Shown one piece after another: positions 63,306 to 64,000 of a stretch of DNA of 64,000 bases. Origin of the DNA: Chondrus crispus. Lineage: Eukaryota > Rhodophyta > Florideophyceae > Gigartinales > Gigartinaceae. Position 1 is the stretch's first letter. The number at the start of each line of letters is the position of its first letter. The stretch covers positions 9,961 to 73,960 of the forward strand of contig NW_005179237.1 of NCBI RefSeq assembly GCF_000350225.1. Reading direction: 5' to 3'. The notes under the pieces were generated by a model that was given only the letters and a program-made list of their open reading frames with translations, was not told where the DNA came from and ran no database searches. Both the position numbers and the translations under genes were made by a program.

Positions 63306-63983
63306 TTAGAACCGACTGCTGTTCCCCCCTTCTTTCGTCTCGCTTACGAAGGGACGAAGGGTTCCGCGCGGTTGACGACCAGACCACGCGGTTAGCCGCT
63401 TGCGTCGTTCGAGAGCAAGCGGGCCCCTGACCCATGGTTGTTCGGAGGACAATACCCCCGGGTGCCGGGGTAATTCGCCGTCCATATCCGCCAAGGAGGG
63501 CATGGCGACACGAGTCATACCCTCACCGCTCGCCCAGTTTCGAGACGGGCGAGGGTCAGGCTCGTACTCGGGGGACGGGTCACGGATGGTAGAGGTAGTC
63601 GGGGCGCGAGGAGCACCACCCGCCGGCAGGGGCTCCGACTGAGCCGAACGCAAGCGGTCGCGCTGGCATCGATAGCGCTCGCGATCGTACACCGCCCGCT
63701 CGTAGCCCGCCGCTTGGGGCTCGGACACCTTGCGCACGGACCCTAGCTAACGACTCACTCGCTGCAGTTCCGCGGAGCGCGTCCCTAGGTCGTCACGTAG
63801 ACCGCGCACTTCAGCACTCCGAGTGAGGAACCAGTCAGCCAGGGTATCGACTAACCCGCCTACGGTCCAATCGCGCTGGCGGGCCACGCCTAACGCCCGC
63901 ACTACCTTGGGGGACGCCGCCAGCTCCCCGTGGGGGAGCACCAGCTCGCGTATGTGACGCCCCTGGGTCGTGTACTGCCCCAC
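63306..63983 (-). other. Gag-like region of an LTR element running off the right edge
   Basis: Minus-strand coding of about 225 residues with about one break. The upstream part has a charged coiled-coil composition (LVDTLADWFLTRSAEVRGLR, LGTRSAELQRV). The downstream part is disordered, Arg/Pro/Ser-rich (YERAVYDRERYRCQRDRLRS, STIRDPSPEYEPDPRPSRN). This is the layout of the N-terminal half of the gypsy-4 Gag, and codon use is equally GC-rich, but no capsid core or knuckle is in view. The family call is tentative. Confidence 0.4.
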
Positions 63984-64000
63984 TGCATCGGGCGGTGGGA

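Overview
The window is nuclear DNA of a eukaryote, most likely a florideophyte red alga of the Chondrus type. The main reason is a complete vanadium-dependent bromoperoxidase gene (10607-12607, minus strand) with a plastid-like leader. A starch-binding CBM20 gene remnant, long intron-free frames and a very dense load of LTR elements fit the same group. The organism is an inference; no rRNA or organelle marker is present.

Layout. 1-3530 is a LINE with a restriction-like endonuclease. 3540-3780 is an LTR fragment and 3838-5560 a purine-rich minisatellite tract. 6874-9631 holds decayed genes: CBM20 on the minus strand and a SWIM/zinc-knuckle protein on the plus strand. The bromoperoxidase follows and looks like the only whole host gene. 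13124-17632 is a copia element with 110-bp LTRs and a GTTAT target duplication.

17682-46749 is a nest. An old copia element (copia-3) was cut by a minus-strand copia (18243-23443) and by a large chromodomain gypsy element (24283-43756, target duplication CTGAG). The 5' LTR of that gypsy element was itself hit by a gag-only LTR element (24578-31194, target duplication ACAAG), whose two LTRs differ at one site. The order of insertion can be read directly from the sequence.

46750-59085 is a second composite region. It contains an LTR-B copy without target duplication, a decayed DUF7869-type gene, fragments of an FG nucleoporin and of a P-type (Na+/K+-type) ATPase, an iterated GATACGTTTTGG-like region with a minisatellite, and a very large minus-strand gene. 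That gene combines two C2H2 fingers, a tyrosine-recombinase-like domain, a RecQ helicase and a Cys-rich tail. It is split by a solo LTR that itself contains another solo LTR, and carries one in-frame stop. It is the best candidate here for an unusual mobile system.

60072-63070 is a 1,019-bp inverted repeat around a sequence gap, followed by a 281-bp tandem duplication and a hairpin. The right edge (63306-63983) enters a gag-like frame that runs off the window. Runs of N lie at 12763-12862 and 61091-61190.
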